In this document: positions 53,592 through 61,518 of the stretch, one piece after another
How the letters are laid out: each line of letters begins with the position of its first letter
Position numbering within the stretch: the stretch's first letter is position 1
From: Streptomyces natalensis ATCC 27448
GTDB taxonomy: Bacteria > Actinomycetota > Actinomycetes > Streptomycetales > Streptomycetaceae
Reading direction: 5' to 3'
Length of the DNA: 64,000 nucleotides
Assembly (NCBI RefSeq): GCF_000935125.1
Contig: NZ_JRKI01000034.1
Span: 124,001-188,000, forward strand
Notes under the pieces: generated by a model
The model's input: only the letters and a program-made list of their open reading frames with translations
What the model was told of the DNA's origin: nothing
Databases searched by the model: none
Translations under genes and position numbers: made by a program

Positions 53592-53984
53592 ATGCCCCGA
53601 TCCCACCATCGTGCACAGGGGGCCACCATCACTCCGCAGGACGTCGCATACGGACTCTCCGAGGGCAATCCGCTGGCCGGGCTGATCGACGGGTTCTGCC
53701 TGGCACCGGCTGCGGGCGGCGATCTGGAGGCGCGGCCGGTCATCCATGTCCAGCTGCGCCGCGGGGTGACACTGTCGGCCGTCGAGGGGGACCGGCTGGC
53801 CAAGTCCTGTCAGTACGGGGTCGCGCGCCAACTCTCGGCCGTAGGCCGGGACTTCGGCCCGTCGGCGGAGGAGGACCCCTCGGGGCACGAGATCGCCATC
53901 CGGCTGCATGCCCACGGCGCCGGGCCCTTCGCCGACGCCTCGGCCCCGGCCCACCACTCTCCACTCCGTGACGGGGTCGCCTGA
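53592..53984 (+). CDS. Hypothetical protein
   Basis: A 130-residue frame with strongly G/C-biased third positions, as expected for a real gene. The core is ITPQDVAYGLSEGNPLAGLI, then VIHVQLRRGVTLSAVEGDRL and KSCQYGVARQLSAVGRDFG. I recognise no family. No good ribosome site precedes ATG 53592, so the true start may differ. A minus-strand frame overlaps it entirely (53571-54173), but its third positions are less biased. It lies between the mutase operon and the whiJ/abaA-type module; two small hairpins (GGCTG-CT-CAGCC near 53466 and TCGGTG...CACCGA near 53527) separate it from meaB. Confidence 0.4.
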   Translation: MPRSHHRAQGATITPQDVAYGLSEGNPLAGLIDGFCLAPAAGGDLEARPVIHVQLRRGVTLSAVEGDRLAKSCQYGVARQLSAVGRDFGPSAEEDPSGHEIAIRLHAHGAGPFADASAPAHHSPLRDGVA

Positions 53985-54003
53985 CGGGCGAACGGCCGGA
54001 CCG

Positions 54004-54516
54004 TCAGCCGCGCTTGGGCACCGTCGCCCAGACGGTCTTGCCCAGCCGGTCCGGCGGGGTCCAGCCCCAGGTGTCGCTGAGCAGCTCGACGATATGCAGT
54101 CCGCGGCCCGATTCGGCGAGTGCGTCGTGCGGACGGATCTCCGGCGCGCTCGTTCCCGAGTCGGAGACCGCACACAGCACGCTGCCGTCCTGCCGGGTCA
54201 GCGCCAGCCAGGCACCGCACAGCAGGTCGAGGGCCACGAAACCATCGTCACCGCCGAGGCGGGCGCTCGCGGCGCCGTGACGCAGGGCGTTGGTGACGAG
54301 TTCGGAGACGACGGTGGTGGCGTCGTCGGCGACGCCGGGACACATCCGCCAGCCCTGGAGGGTGCGCCGGGTGAAGTGCCGGGCCTCGCCGACGGCACGC
54401 GCAGAGGGGCTCAGGGCGCAGGCGGCGAACCCGTTGGGGCCAGGCATCCACCAGGTTTTGTCACCCGCCTCCTCCCGAAGGACGTGGTGCACGGTCTCGG
54501 CCGGATGTGTGGTCAT
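54004..54516 (-). CDS. Small ATP-binding anti-sigma-like protein (AbaA-type module partner)
   Basis: A 170-residue GHKL ATPase of the RsbW/SpoIIAB type. It has ARHFTRRTLQGWRMCPGVAD, then DATTVVSELVTNALRHGAAS (N box) and VSDSGTSAPEIRPHDALAES with GRGLHIVELLSDTWGW (G boxes). Such proteins may phosphorylate or sequester partners; in Streptomyces they accompany whiJ-like XRE proteins and DUF397 proteins, as here. ATG 54516 follows GGAGA by six bases. Divergent from DUF397 with a 196-base spacer containing direct repeats. Confidence 0.85.
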   Translation of the reverse strand: MTTHPAETVHHVLREEAGDKTWWMPGPNGFAACALSPSARAVGEARHFTRRTLQGWRMCPGVADDATTVVSELVTNALRHGAASARLGGDDGFVALDLLCGAWLALTRQDGSVLCAVSDSGTSAPEIRPHDALAESGRGLHIVELLSDTWGWTPPDRLGKTVWATVPKRG

Positions 54517-54594
54517 CACGATCTCCGTGAAGGGCTTTTCGGGGCTGGGCGGAAGTCCTCTTGGGGAGCTAATATCCTCGTCGGCCGCCCCCCG

Positions 54595-54618
54595 CTGCAA
54601 GTGCATCTGCAATTACAT
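54595..54618. promoter_or_regulatory. 12-bp direct repeat in the divergent whiJ/abaA-type spacer
   Basis: CTGCAAGTGCAT (54595-54606) is followed at once by CTGCAATTACAT (54607-54618), 10 of 12 bases identical. It lies between the ATP-binding gene and the DUF397 gene and could be a site for the XRE protein at 55069. TAATAT (54570-54575) nearby may be a -10 box. Confidence 0.45.
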
Positions 54619-54712
54619 CGGTAAGGACGGTCGCTCAGGAGCTCGTTCACGCCAACATGATCGTGAGCTTTGAACGGTAGGAGGCACCGCCTCCAGCAAG
54701 GGAGCAACTGTG

Positions 54713-54955
54713 ATGGAGTCAGTCACCAACGGTATGCAGGCGACCGCCATCGAGGGCGCCGTCTGGCGCAAGAGCCGCCGCAGCAATCCGAGCGGCAACT
54801 GCGTTGAACTGGCCGTTCTTTCGGACGGCGGGGTCGCGGTGCGCAATTCGCGGTTCGCGTCGGGCCCGGCCCTGATCTACACCCACGACGAGATGGCGGC
54901 CTTCGTCCAGGGCGCCAAGGACGGCGACTTCGACGATCTGATCGGCCGCTGCTGA
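54713..54955 (+). CDS. DUF397 protein of whiJ-type module
   Basis: An 80-residue DUF397 protein: VWRKSRRSNPSGNCVELAVL, then GGVAVRNSRFASGPALIYTH and EMAAFVQGAKDGDFDDLIG. This is the small partner found with XRE-DUF5753 regulators; several of the modules affect development and antibiotic production, and an antagonistic, toxin-antitoxin-like relationship has been proposed for the pair. AAGGGAG ends eight bases before ATG 54713; GTG 54710 is an equally possible start. The XRE gene follows after 113 bases. Confidence 0.9.
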   Translation: MESVTNGMQATAIEGAVWRKSRRSNPSGNCVELAVLSDGGVAVRNSRFASGPALIYTHDEMAAFVQGAKDGDFDDLIGRC

Positions 54956-55036
54956 CCCACGACCGCATCAACTGACGGCATATGTCGGCCGGATAGTCGC
55001 CATGACTGTACGGCCACATCGGCCGATGGGACACTT

Positions 55037-55048
55037 GGGCGTACGCCC
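55037..55048. promoter_or_regulatory. 12-bp palindrome upstream of the XRE gene
   Basis: GGGCGTACGCCC is a perfect palindrome 20 bases before ATG 55069. A position between promoter and ribosome site (GGGGAG) suggests an operator for autorepression. Confidence 0.4.
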
Positions 55049-55068
55049 GTCCACTCTGGGGAGTCAGC

Positions 55069-55977
55069 ATGTGCGCCGCGCAGCCGAGCAGCCAACCGTC
55101 TCTGCGCCGCTATCTGGAGCATTCGCGGGGCGGCCCGACCGTGCTGCGGATCGTCCTGGGCACACAGCTGCGCCGGATGCGGGAGGCGGCCGGCATTTCC
55201 CGGGAGGCCGCCGGGGATGCCATCCGTGGTTCGCATGCCAAGATCAGCCGTCTGGAGCTCGGCCGGGTGGGCTGCAAGGAGCGGGACGTCGCGGATCTGC
55301 TGACGCTCTACGGCGTCACGGACGAGGCGGACCGCTCCGACTTCCTCACCCTGGCCAAGCGGACCAGCACACCCGGCTGGTGGCACCAGTACGGCGATGT
55401 GCTCCCCAACTGGTTCGAAACCCACCTCGGCCTCGAAGAGGCCGCGTCCGTCATCCGTACCTACGAGGTCCAGTTCGTACCGGGCCTGCTCCAGACGGAG
55501 GGCTATGCGCGGGCGGTGACCACGCTCGGCCATCCGCAGGCCACGGCGCAGGAGATCGAGCGACGGGTCGCGCTGCGGGTGCAGCGGCAGAAGCTGCTGA
55601 CCGCGCCGGATGCGCCGCGCCTGTGGGCGGTGATGGACGAGGCGTCGCTGCGCCGTCCGCTGGGCGGCCCGGAGGTGATGGCGGATCAGCTCAGACATCT
55701 GCGGTCGATGGCGGAACTGCCCAACATCACCCTCCAGGTCGCCCCGTTCAGCCTGGGCGGGCTCGCGGCGGCGGGCGGGCCGATCACGATCCTGCGCTTC
55801 CTGGAGCCGGATCTGCCGGACATCGTCTATCTGGAGCAGCTGACCAGTGCGCTCTATCTGGACAAGCGCGATGATGTCGACCACTACCTCGCCGTGATGG
55901 ACCGGCTCAGCGCCCAGTCCTCGTCACCGCGCGACTCCCTGGCCCTGATGGATCGGCTGATCCGGCAGGAGGACTGA
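55069..55977 (+). CDS. XRE-DUF5753 regulator (whiJ-like)
   Basis: A 302-residue protein. N-terminal HTH: LGTQLRRMREAAGISREAAG then RGSHAKISRLELGRVGCKER. C-terminal DUF5753: WHQYGDVLPNWFETHLGLEE, then YEVQFVPGLLQTEGYARAVT and LWAVMDEASLRRPLGGPEVM, IVYLEQLTSALYLD. It is the DNA-binding part of the whiJ-type modules, which control differentiation. GGGGAG is five bases before ATG 55069. It sits with DUF397 and the ATP-binding protein, and a DUF574 methyltransferase follows on the other strand, a typical constellation. Confidence 0.9.
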   Translation: MCAAQPSSQPSLRRYLEHSRGGPTVLRIVLGTQLRRMREAAGISREAAGDAIRGSHAKISRLELGRVGCKERDVADLLTLYGVTDEADRSDFLTLAKRTSTPGWWHQYGDVLPNWFETHLGLEEAASVIRTYEVQFVPGLLQTEGYARAVTTLGHPQATAQEIERRVALRVQRQKLLTAPDAPRLWAVMDEASLRRPLGGPEVMADQLRHLRSMAELPNITLQVAPFSLGGLAAAGGPITILRFLEPDLPDIVYLEQLTSALYLDKRDDVDHYLAVMDRLSAQSSSPRDSLALMDRLIRQED

Positions 55978-56014
55978 CGCCGGATCAGCCGATGCCCCTG
56001 GCCCGGCCGCCCGG

Positions 56015-56830
56015 CTACGCCTTGCGGGCCACTCCGCCGAACTCGATCCATTCCTTGGTCAGTTGGCGGGGTCCAAGCTCCGCGTCCGGCTTCCAGGTGG
56101 AGACCTCCACCAGCCCCGGCTCCTGGATCTCCAGCCCCTCCAGGAACGCCGCCAGCTCATGCGCCTGCCGCACCCTGCCCCACTGGCCGTGGGTGGACTC
56201 CGCCATGAAGTTCGTGACGAATTCGCGGGTCGCAAAGTCCTCGCTGACCAGCTGACACACCACCAGAAAACTGCCGGGCACCAGTCGTTCGGCGACCCGT
56301 GCGACCAGACCGCCCGGGTCGTCGGAGTCCGGGATGCAGTGCAGTACGGAGACGAACAGCGCGGCGACCGGCTGATCGAGGTCGATCAGACGCTTGACCT
56401 CCGGGCTGCCGAAGATGCCGTCCGTATCGCGCATATCGGCCTGGATGACGGCGGTGTTGGCGTTCTCCTCCAGCAGCGCCCGGCCGTGCGCCAGGACGAT
56501 GGGGTCGTTGTCGATGTAGACCACCCGGGAGGCGGGGTCGACCGCCTGCGCGACCTGGTGGACGTTGTCCTGCGTCGGCAGACCGGAGCCGTGGTCGATG
56601 AACTGGCGGATGCCGTGCTCCTGGGCCAGCCAGCGGACCACCCGCTGGAGAAAGCGCCGGTTGTTGAGCGCCAGCACCTGGGTGCTCGGGACGACCTTGC
56701 TCAGCTCGTCGCAGGCCGCGCGGTCGACGGCGTAGTTGTCCTTGCCACCGAGGTAGTAGTCGTACATCCGCGCCACGCTCGGAATGCTGACGTCGACGAC
56801 GCTGGACTGCGGTGGCGTCTGTTGGCTCAT
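56015..56830 (-). CDS. DUF574 (Methyltransf_19) SAM-dependent methyltransferase
   Basis: A 271-residue protein of the actinomycete DUF574 family. PSVARMYDYYLGGKDNYAVD is its hallmark N-terminus; the SAM-binding fold follows: RQFIDHGSGLPTQDNVHQVA, then VVYIDNDPIVLAHGRALL and ALFVSVLHCIPDSDDPGGLV. Streptomyces has dozens of paralogues with unproved substrates. One study linked this fold to SAM binding in the crystal, so it is probably a real methyltransferase. It converges with the XRE gene, its stop 37 bases away. Start ATG 56830 lacks a clear ribosome site; about 180 bases upstream hold no other gene. Confidence 0.87.
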   Translation of the reverse strand: MSQQTPPQSSVVDVSIPSVARMYDYYLGGKDNYAVDRAACDELSKVVPSTQVLALNNRRFLQRVVRWLAQEHGIRQFIDHGSGLPTQDNVHQVAQAVDPASRVVYIDNDPIVLAHGRALLEENANTAVIQADMRDTDGIFGSPEVKRLIDLDQPVAALFVSVLHCIPDSDDPGGLVARVAERLVPGSFLVVCQLVSEDFATREFVTNFMAESTHGQWGRVRQAHELAAFLEGLEIQEPGLVEVSTWKPDAELGPRQLTKEWIEFGGVARKA

Positions 56831-57011
56831 TGCCTACGATCCTTACTTCCGGGCTTCCGGTCGCTTCGAGCGCACCCACACGACACACGGCGTACGGCAT
56901 ACGTCATGCGACATGCGGCGTCGCCGCGCCGTTCCGTGCCGGAACGGTCACACCGTGCGGCGACCAACATACCCACCGGACGGCCGCAGGTGCAGGCAAC
57001 AGATGTGCGAA

Positions 57012-57623
57012 TCAGGCCCGTTGACCGGGTCGTTGACCGGACTGTTGACCGGCCGTGCCGGACGTCGGCGGGAAGGTCGTGACCCAGTGTCCGGCGATCT
57101 GCCAGGTGCCGCCCTCGCCGGTCGCGCCCCGCAGGCCGTGGAGGATGTCGGGGCCGGTCAGGGCGGGGAGGCGGGAGTCCTGGAGGGCTGCGAAGGCGAC
57201 GGTGCGGGCCGGGTCCCAGTCGGTGCTGTGCCGCAGGCGGCGGGCGAGCTGGGCGAAGCCGGACGGGGCCGCCGCGATGACCCAGGCGTCGGGGGTCTGG
57301 GCCGTCAGGCGGCGGGCCGGGCGCAGCCAGGAGGCGGCCGATTCCGGCCAGTCGACGACGGCGAGGACCGTGCCGCCGCGGGCCTGCCACGCGCCGGTGA
57401 ACGCCGCGGCGGCGGCCCGGGAGGCGGCGTCGCGGCCGTGGCCCACGGTGACGGTGGCGATCCGGGCCTTGGGACGCGTCAACAGGCCGATGAGCGCGGC
57501 GAGTTCGGCGTCCGTGTGCGGGGCGGCCTGCGGCGGGGCGCCGTCCGGGCCGAGGGAGGCGGCCAGGTCCTCGGGGCCGATGAGCGGGGAGGCGGGGTCC
57601 GTGCCCGCGTGGTGGGTGTCCAT
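57012..57623 (-). CDS. PBP-fold-like cytoplasmic protein in alkylation-repair cluster
   Basis: A 203-residue protein without signal peptide or membrane segment. The middle, FTGAWQARGGTVLAVVDWPE, then PDAWVIAAAPSGFAQLARRL and LTGPDILHGLRGATGEGGTW, resembles one lobe of a type I periplasmic-binding-protein fold, by my reading only. The tail contains three GQ repeats encoded by three TTGACCGG copies (57021-57052). ATG 57623 overlaps the oxygenase stop (ATGA), so the two are translated together. I do not recognise a named family. Its place suggests a partner for the 2OG oxygenase in base repair or demethylation. Confidence 0.6.
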   Translation of the reverse strand: MDTHHAGTDPASPLIGPEDLAASLGPDGAPPQAAPHTDAELAALIGLLTRPKARIATVTVGHGRDAASRAAAAAFTGAWQARGGTVLAVVDWPESAASWLRPARRLTAQTPDAWVIAAAPSGFAQLARRLRHSTDWDPARTVAFAALQDSRLPALTGPDILHGLRGATGEGGTWQIAGHWVTTFPPTSGTAGQQSGQRPGQRA

Positions 57624-58336
57624 CAGGCGGCGTCGTGGAAGACCAGGCCGAGCGCGCGGCGCCGGCCGGAGCGGACGGTGCTCACGCCGTGCCGCATGGC
57701 GCCTGCCGACCAGCCGCGTTTGGTGGCCACCGGGCGGTCGCGGGTGGTGAAGATCAGGCCGTGGCCCTGCCGGAGCACCTGTGTGGTGCCGCGGGACTGC
57801 GCCCGGGGGCGCTGTTCGACGAGCAGGAACTCGCCGCCGGTGTAGTCGGTGCCGTGGTCGTCCAGGCCGATGACGACCTGGAGGGGGAAGAGCATCTCGC
57901 CGAACACATCGCGGTGCAGGGCGTTCCAGTCGCCCGCCTCGTAGCGCAGGAGGATCTGCGCGGAGCGGTCCTGGCCCGCTGCATGGCACCGTTCCAGCCA
58001 TTCCTCCAGGGTGTCCGGCCAGGGCGCGGGGCGGCCCAGGCGGGCTGCCCAGGCGCGGGCGATGGTGAGCAGATGGGGGTAGAAGGCCGCGCGCAGGGCG
58101 GCGACCGGCTCGGGCAGGTCGTGGTGGAAGTAACGGTACTGGCCGGAGCCGAAGCGGTAACGGGCCATGTCGATGGTGGTACGGAACAGCTCCTCCTTCT
58201 CGTACAGCGCGGCGATGTCGGCGCACTGGGCGGGGGTGAGGAGCTGCGGGGTGAGCGCGCCGCCGTAGCTGTCCAGTTCCTGGGCCAGGACGGTCCAGTC
58301 CGCGGTGTCGATCCGGCGCGCGGGGGTGAGGGTCAC
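57623..58336 (-). CDS. 2OG-Fe(II) oxygenase (Oxygenase-NA type, predicted DNA demethylase)
   Basis: A 237-residue 2-oxoglutarate and Fe(II)-dependent dioxygenase. The Fe-binding facial triad is HRDVF (His and Asp, in WNALHRDVFGEM) and the distal His in MRHGVSTVRSG, with the following Arg for 2OG. GYTGGEFLLVE-like text (DYTGGEFLLVEQ) and LRQGHGLIFTT are typical of the Oxygenase-NA family, predicted by comparative genomics to demethylate damaged nucleic acid. It differs from AlkB. GTG 58336 is preceded by GGAGA. It lies 24 bases downstream of ogt, supporting a role in alkylation repair. Confidence 0.8.
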   Translation of the reverse strand: MTLTPARRIDTADWTVLAQELDSYGGALTPQLLTPAQCADIAALYEKEELFRTTIDMARYRFGSGQYRYFHHDLPEPVAALRAAFYPHLLTIARAWAARLGRPAPWPDTLEEWLERCHAAGQDRSAQILLRYEAGDWNALHRDVFGEMLFPLQVVIGLDDHGTDYTGGEFLLVEQRPRAQSRGTTQVLRQGHGLIFTTRDRPVATKRGWSAGAMRHGVSTVRSGRRRALGLVFHDAA

Positions 58337-58360
58337 GGGAGGTCTCCGGTAGGGGTGCGG

Positions 58361-58867
58361 TCAGGCCGCGGGGGTGATGCCTTCGAGCGCGAGGAGCTGC
58401 TCCTTGCGTTCGAGGCCGCCGGCGTAGCCGGTCAGGGAGCCGTTGGCGCCGATCACGCGGTGGCAGGGGCGGACGACGAGCAGCGGGTTGCGCCCGATGG
58501 CCGTGCCGACCGCGCGCACCGCGGCCCGCGAGGCGCCGATCTGCGCGGCGATCTCGCCGTAGCTGAAGGTCTTGCCGTACGGGATGTCGTCCAGCGCGGT
58601 CCATACCCGCTGCTGGAAGTCGGAGCCGCTGGTGACGTATTCGATGTCGAAGCCGGTGCGCTCACCGGCGAAGTACGCGCCGAGCTGGGCGGCGATCTCC
58701 GTGAACGCGTCCGCGTCCCGCCTCCAGTCGTCCTGGACGGTGGCGCCGCCCTTCTGGCCGGGGAGGGAGAGCGAGGCGAGCGCGGTGCCGCCGGGGGCGG
58801 TGGCCGACTTCTCGCCGACCAGGAGCAGTTCGCCCAGCGGGCTGTCGAGGGTGGTGTAGACCGTCAT
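58361..58867 (-). CDS. ogt: Methylated-DNA-protein-cysteine methyltransferase
   Basis: Removes methyl from O6-methylguanine to its own Cys (suicide enzyme). The 168-residue protein has the active-site PCHRV in NPLLVVRPCHRVIGANGSLT and the helix-turn-helix FSYGEIAAQIGASRAAVRAV. The N-terminal part (TTLDSPLGELLLVGE) is normal. AAGGAA is seven bases upstream of ATG 58867. It is upstream of the oxygenase on the same strand and downstream of the Ada-AlkA gene (138-base gap with its own palindrome at 58979). Confidence 0.93.
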   Translation of the reverse strand: MTVYTTLDSPLGELLLVGEKSATAPGGTALASLSLPGQKGGATVQDDWRRDADAFTEIAAQLGAYFAGERTGFDIEYVTSGSDFQQRVWTALDDIPYGKTFSYGEIAAQIGASRAAVRAVGTAIGRNPLLVVRPCHRVIGANGSLTGYAGGLERKEQLLALEGITPAA

Positions 58868-58978
58868 CGGTCCGTTCCTTCCGTTGTGCCGTTGAGGCGG
58901 GTGTGCCGCGGCGGGTCTGCCGTAAGCCTCTGTGTCGTTGATATGTCCCATGGTGCGCCGTCGCCGTGGCCGTTGCTG

Positions 58979-59004
58979 GCGGTATTCGGACGTCGCATTT
59001 CCGC
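58979..59004 (-). promoter_or_regulatory. Imperfect palindrome upstream of ogt (candidate Ada-type site)
   Basis: A 26-bp imperfect palindrome (outer GCGG/CCGC, centre GACGTC, 18 of 26 symmetric positions) lies between alkA's stop and ogt, about 112 bases before the ogt start. Its minus-strand half GCGGAAATGCGACG recurs as GCGGAAATCGGACG at 60555-60568, upstream of the Ada-AlkA and methyltransferase genes (12 of 14 identical). This sharing suggests a common regulator, possibly Ada. Confidence 0.4.
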
Positions 59005-60516
59005 TCAGGGCGCTACCGCGGCGGGGGCCGGGCGCTGGGCCTTGGCGTTCCAGAAGTAGTGCATGGCGTAGGAGCGCCAGGGCCGCCAGGCGTCCGAATC
59101 GGCCATGGTGGCACCGGAGTTGCGCATCCCGGCGAGGACCGCGACGTCTCCCTCCAGCAGGACGTCCGGGTCGCCGAGGGCGCGCATCCGGATGTAGCCG
59201 GCCGTCCAGGGGCCGATGCCCCGCAGGTTGAGCAGCTCCTTCTCGGCCTGGTCGCGGTCGGCTCCGGCGTCCAGCGGAACGGTGCCGTCGGCGAGCGCGG
59301 CGGCGAGGGCGCGCAGGGTGGTGCGGCGGGAGTCGGGCATGCCGAGCGCCGACAGGGAGGCCCCGGCGAGGTCCTCGACGGCGGGGAAGAGGTGGGTCAG
59401 GCCGCCGCTCGGCTCGGCGAGCGGTGCGCCGTGGGCGGCGACGGCGGCGCTGCCGAGCTTGCGGCCGGCGGGCACCGACACCTGCTGGCCGAGTACGGCC
59501 CGGACGGCCAGCTCGTGGCCGTCGCAGGTGCCCGGGGAGCGCAGTCCGCGGCGCCGGGCGACGAGCATGGCGAGCAGCGGGTCCTGGCCGAGGTGGTCGG
59601 CGACCGCGTACGGATCGGCGTCCAGGTCGAGCAGGCGGCGCATGCGCTGGGTGGCGGTGGTCAGATCGCGCAGTTCGCTCAGGTGCAGCCGGCATTCCAG
59701 CCAGCCGCCGCCGCTGCCGTCCGCGCGGCCGCCGGGCCGTTCGTCGACCTCGGCGATGCCGGAGCCGCCGGGCAGGCGCAGGGTGCGGCGGTAGGTGCGG
59801 GCGCCGCGCTCACCGAGGATTTCCTCGACGCCGGTCAGGGCGCGCCGCTGGAGGTAGTCGAAGACCTCGGCGGCGGCGTACGGCCCGCGGAAGGCGAGGC
59901 GCAGCGGTATGCCGCCGGCGCCGGCGGGCTGGGCCACCGGGCCGAACCGGGTGGCCTTTCCGGGGCGGGCGGCGCGCAGCTGGGTGGGCGTCAGGGCGTA
60001 GATCTCGCGAATGGTGTCGTTGAACTGCCGCACGCTGGCGAATCCGGCGGCGAAGGCGATCTCGGCGATGGGCAGCGGGGTGGTCTGGAGCAGTATCCGC
60101 GCGGTGTGGGAGCGCTGGGCGCGGGCGAGGGCCACCGGGCCGGCGCCGAGTTCGGCGTTGAGCTGGCGCTGGAGCTGGCGGGCGCTGTAGCCCAGGCGGC
60201 GGGCGAGTCCGGCGACGCCCTCGCGGTCGACGACGCCGTCGCCGATCAGCCGCATGGCGCGGCCGACCATATCGGCGCGGACGTTCCAGGCGGCGGAGCC
60301 GGGCACGGCGTCGGGGCGGCAGCGGCGGCAGGCCCGGAAGCCGGAGCCCTGGGCGGCGGCCGCGGTGGGGAAGAAGCGGACGTTCTGCGGTTTGGGGGTG
60401 GTGGCCGGGCAGCTGGGACGGCAGTAGATCCCGGTCGTGGTGACGGCGAAGAAGAAGTCGCCGTCGAACCGCGCATCGCGGCTGCACACCGCCTCGTATT
60501 TGCTGCCTTCGCTCAT
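59005..60516 (-). CDS. alkA: Ada-AlkA fusion: methylphosphotriester sensor, AraC-type HTH and 3-methyladenine glycosylase
   Basis: A 503-residue protein. Ada N-domain: Cys32 and Cys36 in GIYCRPSCPA and Cys63/Cys66 in FRACRRCRPD bind Zn; Cys32 is the likely methyl acceptor. HTH domains follow (LARRLGYSARQLQRQLNAEL, then IAEIAFAAGFASVRQFNDTI). From about 190 comes AlkA: LRLAFRGPYAAAEVFDYLQR, then AVLGQQVSVPAGRKL, LRGIGPWTAGYIRMRALGDP and the catalytic Asp in LLEGDVAVL. The protein both senses alkylation and excises 3-methylpurines. GGAGG is four bases before ATG 60516. The ogt, oxygenase and PBP-like genes follow downstream. Confidence 0.93.
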   Translation of the reverse strand: MSEGSKYEAVCSRDARFDGDFFFAVTTTGIYCRPSCPATTPKPQNVRFFPTAAAAQGSGFRACRRCRPDAVPGSAAWNVRADMVGRAMRLIGDGVVDREGVAGLARRLGYSARQLQRQLNAELGAGPVALARAQRSHTARILLQTTPLPIAEIAFAAGFASVRQFNDTIREIYALTPTQLRAARPGKATRFGPVAQPAGAGGIPLRLAFRGPYAAAEVFDYLQRRALTGVEEILGERGARTYRRTLRLPGGSGIAEVDERPGGRADGSGGGWLECRLHLSELRDLTTATQRMRRLLDLDADPYAVADHLGQDPLLAMLVARRRGLRSPGTCDGHELAVRAVLGQQVSVPAGRKLGSAAVAAHGAPLAEPSGGLTHLFPAVEDLAGASLSALGMPDSRRTTLRALAAALADGTVPLDAGADRDQAEKELLNLRGIGPWTAGYIRMRALGDPDVLLEGDVAVLAGMRNSGATMADSDAWRPWRSYAMHYFWNAKAQRPAPAAVAP

Positions 60517-60608
60517 CACCCCTCCACTGTGCGGCAGCCGCCGGGGCGGCGCTGGCGGAAATCGGACGCGGTGTTCGCGCTTGGCGGGCGGGTGGGTAGG
60601 TGGGGTGG

Positions 60609-61463
60609 ATGACCACTGAGCAGAGCGGGACGGCGCCGAGCGTGGCGGAGATGGTGCGGGCCAATCGGGCGAACTGGGATGCGCGGACGCCCGTGCATGT
60701 GGCCAGCCGGTTCTACGGTCTGGACGGTTCGCGGACCGCGGAGGACTGGTTCGCGCCGTTCGAGTGGGCCGATCTCGGCGATCTGGCGGGCCGGGACGTT
60801 CTGCATTTGCAGTGCCATCTGGGCACCGAGACGGCCGCCTTCGCGGAGCGGGGCGCGGCGCACACGGTGGGCCTGGACTTTTCGCCGGTGTCGGTCGCGG
60901 AGGCCCGGCGGCTGGCGCGGGAGGCGGGCCGGACGGTGGAATTCGTCGAGGCGGATGTCCATGATGCGGTGGGCGCCCTGGGCGGGCGCCGTTTCGATGT
61001 CGTCTATACGGGCAAGGGCGCGCTGTGCTACCTGCCGGATCTGGCGCCCTGGGCCGAGACGGTCGCCGCACTGCTGCGGCCGGGCGGGGTGCTGTATCTC
61101 GTGGAGTTCCATCCGCTGCTCCATGCGCTGGGGCCGACGCCCGGCCCGGACGGCGAGGAGCTGCTGCTGCGGCACGACTATCTGGCGGGCCGCGGTCCGA
61201 TCCGCAGCGATACGCCGCATACGTACACCGACGGGCCGCCGGTACGGGGCGCGACGACCAGTTTCGAGTGGCGGCACGGCCTGGGCGAGGTGCTCTCCGC
61301 GGTGGCCGCCGCCGGGCTGCGGATCGAGCGGGTACGGGAGACGGAGCTGCTGCCCTGGAAGCGGTTCGCGGCGATGGTGCCCGGCGACAACGGCTGGTGG
61401 CGGCTGCCCGAGGCGGAGCCGATCGTGCCGCTGCTGTTCGCGGTGCGGGCGGTCGCGACGTGA
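60609..61463 (+). CDS. Class I SAM-dependent methyltransferase
   Basis: A 284-residue protein. SVAEMVRANRANWDARTPVH starts it; the SAM fold is DLAGRDVLHLQCHLGTETAA, then VGLDFSPVSVAEARRLAREA, VEADVHD and FDVVYTGKGALCYLPDLAPW. The closing WWRLPEAEPIVPLLFAVRA is typical of the group. Substrate unknown. ATG 60609 is divergent from the Ada-AlkA gene, 92 bases apart, and the GCGGAAAT element lies in the gap, so alkylation-linked control is possible. No strong ribosome site. Confidence 0.83.
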   Translation: MTTEQSGTAPSVAEMVRANRANWDARTPVHVASRFYGLDGSRTAEDWFAPFEWADLGDLAGRDVLHLQCHLGTETAAFAERGAAHTVGLDFSPVSVAEARRLAREAGRTVEFVEADVHDAVGALGGRRFDVVYTGKGALCYLPDLAPWAETVAALLRPGGVLYLVEFHPLLHALGPTPGPDGEELLLRHDYLAGRGPIRSDTPHTYTDGPPVRGATTSFEWRHGLGEVLSAVAAAGLRIERVRETELLPWKRFAAMVPGDNGWWRLPEAEPIVPLLFAVRAVAT

Positions 61464-61469
61464 GCGGGC

Positions 61470-61514
61470 GGTCACGGCGTGAGCGGTCAGGGCGTGAGCG
61501 GTCACGCCGTAAGG
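61470..61514. repeat. 15-bp tandem repeat after the methyltransferase
   Basis: GGTCACGGCGTGAGC (61470), GGTCAGGGCGTGAGC (61485) and GGTCACGCCGTAAGG (61500) are three successive 15-base units with decreasing similarity, filling the gap to the converging gene. Confidence 0.8.
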
Positions 61515-61518
61515 AGCC

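Noticed and set aside
53571..54173. Minus-strand gene in place of the hypothetical at 53592
   Set aside because: Third-position bias favours the plus-strand frame, and the minus frame runs into the ATP-binding gene without its own start signals. Kept only as a doubt.
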